NCBI GenBank assembly: GCA_964606895.1
Contig: CAZSHX010000002.1
Location: forward strand, 1-64,000
Source: CAZSHX01 sp964606895
GTDB lineage: Bacteria > Bacteroidota > Ignavibacteria > Kapaibacteriales > UBA2268
DNA length: 64,000 nt
Reading direction: 5' to 3'
A model generated the notes under the pieces. The model worked only from the letters and a program-made list of their open reading frames with translations. It made no database searches and was not told the DNA's origin. Both the position numbers and the translations under genes were made by a program. Positions 61,949-64,000 of this stretch are shown piece after piece. Every line of letters starts with the position of its first letter. The first letter of the stretch is position 1.

Positions 61949-63250
61949 ATGCCAATAGTAGTTAAAAGAAATAGAAGAAGAGTATATGAGGCTTGGGAAG
62001 AAACCGCTCATGAAAAGTGGGACAGTAAATGGCTCAACAAATACAGTCTTCTTTTAGAATTTACTAAGAAATTCGGGCATCAGAGATTTCCTTGTGACGA
62101 AACAAGTCCAAACTATAAATCCGAGTATGCTAAGTTACATAAATGGGCTGTAAATCAAAGATGGTATTACCGCCAAGGTAAACTTGCTGACTGGCGATAT
62201 AATATGCTTATTAAAGCAGGTTTCTTATTCGAGCCATTAGAAACTTATTGGAGAACTAATTATGATAATCTGGTTAAGTTTAAAATTAAGAACAGCCATT
62301 GCAATGTTTCAAAATTTGATTCCGAAAATTTAAGATTAGGCAAATGGATTGGCGAGCAGAGGTATCATAAAAAAAGGCTTTCTCCTGAAAAAATTAATTT
62401 GCTTGACGACCTCGGTTTTGATTGGGGAATAAAAAGAAATAAATGGGATGATATGTACGAATGGCTCAAGAATTATCATCTTGAAAATGGAGTTGCCTAC
62501 GTTCAAAGAGATATGTCTGAAGGTTATTCAGCAAACGAACTAAATAGATTGAATCGTTGGTGCTGTAAGCAGATTTGGTATTACAATCGAGCGATGCTTT
62601 CACCGGATAAATGTAAACTGCTTCAGGATATTAATTTTGATTTCAATCATAAAGAAAATATTATCAAAAATAATTGGGACACCAACTTTAGAAAGCTTAT
62701 TCAGTTTCAAAAAGAATATGGACATTTCAATGTACCTATAAGGTGGGAGAAAGATAGGTTGCTGGCATTTTGGGTACAAAGGCAAAGAGTCTATAAAAAC
62801 AAATTAACCGATAAACAAAGGCAAAAATTAGACGCAATAGGGTTCTCATGGAGCTATATTGACGACCATTGGGAAAGAAATTATGAAAAATTGTTAAACT
62901 ATATCATTGAGAATGGGCATTGTAAAGTCTTTCCATCTCATGATAAAAAACTCTACAATTGGGTTCACTACATGAGGAAAGTTAAAAAAGGTTTGTTAAA
63001 CTTTCAATTAAGTGAAGAACAAATTGGAAAGCTTGATGAAATTGGTTTTGTTTGGGAACCTCATGATACATTATGGGAGGAGCGATACGCAGAACTTAAA
63101 ATCTACAAAAATGAACATGGGCATTGCAGAATTAAATTGAATGATGATAAGCGTTTATACATCTGGTGCCGAAGCCAAAGATATGGTAAGGACAAGCTGG
63201 ATAAAGATAGAATTAAACGATTAAATAAAATCGGCTTTCCTTGGGGTTAA
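61949..63250 (+). CDS. Protein of six helicase-associated (HA) repeats
   Basis: This 433-aa protein consists almost only of six repeats of about 65 residues with the helicase-associated domain pattern: W...Y..L..F...HGHC.V......L..WV..QR..Y....L...+...L..IGF.W (for example NWDTNFRKLIQFQKEYGHFN, YKNKLTDKQRQKLDAIGFSW). In known proteins HA domains sit C-terminal to superfamily 2 helicases; here no helicase domain is present in the frame or nearby. HA repeats probably bind DNA. The promoter 5' to it is shared with the TPR protease at 55852. A DNA-binding adaptor role is inferred. Confidence 0.8.
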   Translation: MPIVVKRNRRRVYEAWEETAHEKWDSKWLNKYSLLLEFTKKFGHQRFPCDETSPNYKSEYAKLHKWAVNQRWYYRQGKLADWRYNMLIKAGFLFEPLETYWRTNYDNLVKFKIKNSHCNVSKFDSENLRLGKWIGEQRYHKKRLSPEKINLLDDLGFDWGIKRNKWDDMYEWLKNYHLENGVAYVQRDMSEGYSANELNRLNRWCCKQIWYYNRAMLSPDKCKLLQDINFDFNHKENIIKNNWDTNFRKLIQFQKEYGHFNVPIRWEKDRLLAFWVQRQRVYKNKLTDKQRQKLDAIGFSWSYIDDHWERNYEKLLNYIIENGHCKVFPSHDKKLYNWVHYMRKVKKGLLNFQLSEEQIGKLDEIGFVWEPHDTLWEERYAELKIYKNEHGHCRIKLNDDKRLYIWCRSQRYGKDKLDKDRIKRLNKIGFPWG

Positions 63251-63281
63251 TCTGGCATCTAACTTCTAACGATACTAATCA

Positions 63282-64000
63282 CTATCCCAGTAACTCCATG
63301 AACGGTTGATTCTTAACTGTGAATCTGCTTTCTTTTTCAGACTTCAATCGCTTTATCTCTGAAATACAAATACCTGATGTAACATGCTTTGCTATTTTTT
63401 TAGTTTCACCTGTCCCAGTGAACACATAATCCTGATGGTTCCAATGGATTGTAAGAATACACTCAAAAGTTGGTCTATGCTGACTTCCTACCTGTTTGTA
63501 TTCGAATAACGGCTCATCAATCTTCATTGTTGCACACATCTCAAATAATTTTCCAACATTGTTTTCAATTTCCGAGTCATCAAAGGTTAGTTCTGTAGTT
63601 TCTAAAAGTTTAAGTTCCTTGATTTTATCAATGATTTTTTTTGAAACTTCCTGCTTTGCCGATTTTTTGGTTTTTGATACCGCCTGTTCTTCAATAATAG
63701 CATCTGGGGTTATAAGTTTGCCAACACAAATAATGACTGGACTATTAGTCATCCCCTTCAAGGTAAAATCATAAATTGGAGCACTCCATTTCTTGTTTTG
63801 ATTAGTGATTTCTAATAATTGTCCTATATAGTTATCTTCAAAAGTAGTAGGAGTCTGAATGTTTTGCGAAAGCAGGTTCTGATAATCCCTTAAGTCTAAA
63901 GGTTCTTCAACACTTTTATCCTCAAGAATATCCTTCCGTCCTTTGGAACTTAATTCTTTATCAATGAAAAACATATCAGTATCAGCAGATTGATTGTCCG
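63282..64000 (-). CDS. Protein with two dsRNA-binding motifs, N-terminus outside window
   Basis: The frame is open to the right edge of the window (238 codons before the stop at 63282), so the Met at 63974 is not necessarily the start. Two dsRNA-binding-motif-like segments are visible. The weaker one runs from YIGQLLEITNQNKKWSAPIY to TKKSAKQEVSKKIIDKI. The clearer one runs from VGKLFEMCATMKIDEPLFEY through QHRPTFECILTIHW and GTGETKKIAKHVTSGI, with the GTGxTKKxAK phosphate-binding helix. A part upstream (LDLRDYQNLLSQN) resembles the junction between an RNase III domain and its dsRBD, so an RNase III domain may lie outside the window. Tandem dsRBDs are rare in bacteria. Confidence 0.65.
   Translation of the reverse strand, partial: DNQSADTDMFFIDKELSSKGRKDILEDKSVEEPLDLRDYQNLLSQNIQTPTTFEDNYIGQLLEITNQNKKWSAPIYDFTLKGMTNSPVIICVGKLITPDAIIEEQAVSKTKKSAKQEVSKKIIDKIKELKLLETTELTFDDSEIENNVGKLFEMCATMKIDEPLFEYKQVGSQHRPTFECILTIHWNHQDYVFTGTGETKKIAKHVTSGICISEIKRLKSEKESRFTVKNQPFMELLG

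Overview
The window is AT-rich DNA from a member of the Bacteroidota/FCB group. Evidence: many large secreted proteins end in a type IX secretion (T9SS, Por) C-terminal sorting domain; FISUMP, YCF48-type and SprB-like repeats are common; and promoter elements match the Bacteroidota -7 consensus TAnnTTTG (TATATTTG at 55830 and 61795). The style of the large paralogous T9SS proteins resembles Kapabacteria/Ignavibacteria genomes, but that placement is inference.

Layout. (1) 1-5347: a truncated tRNA-Thr(CGU), a decayed lipoprotein gene, then a small integrative-element module. The module has a tyrosine recombinase and a CI-like regulator on the minus strand, and a divergent plus-strand operon ending in a DnaD/phage-O-like initiator and a DnaC-like loader whose 3' end is frameshifted. 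(2) 5348-8216: about 2.9 kb with no convincing gene but with a 46-bp tandem duplication and dispersed degenerate repeats. (3) 8217-16716: a compact class 1 type I CRISPR-Cas locus in the order cas6-cas5-cas3-cas8-cas7, without cas1, cas2 or cas4, followed by 40 repeats and 39 spacers. (4) 16868-18524: a coiled-coil RmuC/PD-(D/E)XK-like protein and a small unknown gene. (5) 18810-55142: about 36 kb of genes all on the minus strand, mostly with gaps under 75 nt. They encode T9SS cargo, OmpA-family proteins, a secreted WD40-caspase protein, two tail-collar proteins sharing an identical 629-bp tract, and FISUMP proteins. Two unrelated genes, an HhH-GPD glycosylase-like protein and a DUF6602-type nuclease-like protein, sit inside this block. 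(6) 55155-64000: a structured RNA candidate, then a TPR/HExxH metalloprotease, an endonuclease-like protein with 12 homing-endonuclease-associated repeats, a protein made only of helicase-associated (HA) repeats, and a gene with two dsRNA-binding motifs that runs off the window. Two of these genes are preceded by almost the same 41-bp promoter.

How the genes fit together. The Cas proteins would form a Cascade-like effector with Cas3. Spacer acquisition would need Cas1-Cas2 from elsewhere, or has stopped; a duplicated spacer and mosaic repeats point to recombination within the array. The 18.8-55.1 kb block looks like an envelope/exoprotein program: OmpA proteins anchor to peptidoglycan while T9SS cargo is displayed or released. 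Three genes carry clear disabling lesions (439-1010, 4313-4961, 51496-52881). The 55.8-64 kb segment looks like an accessory nucleic-acid-handling island; its function is unknown.
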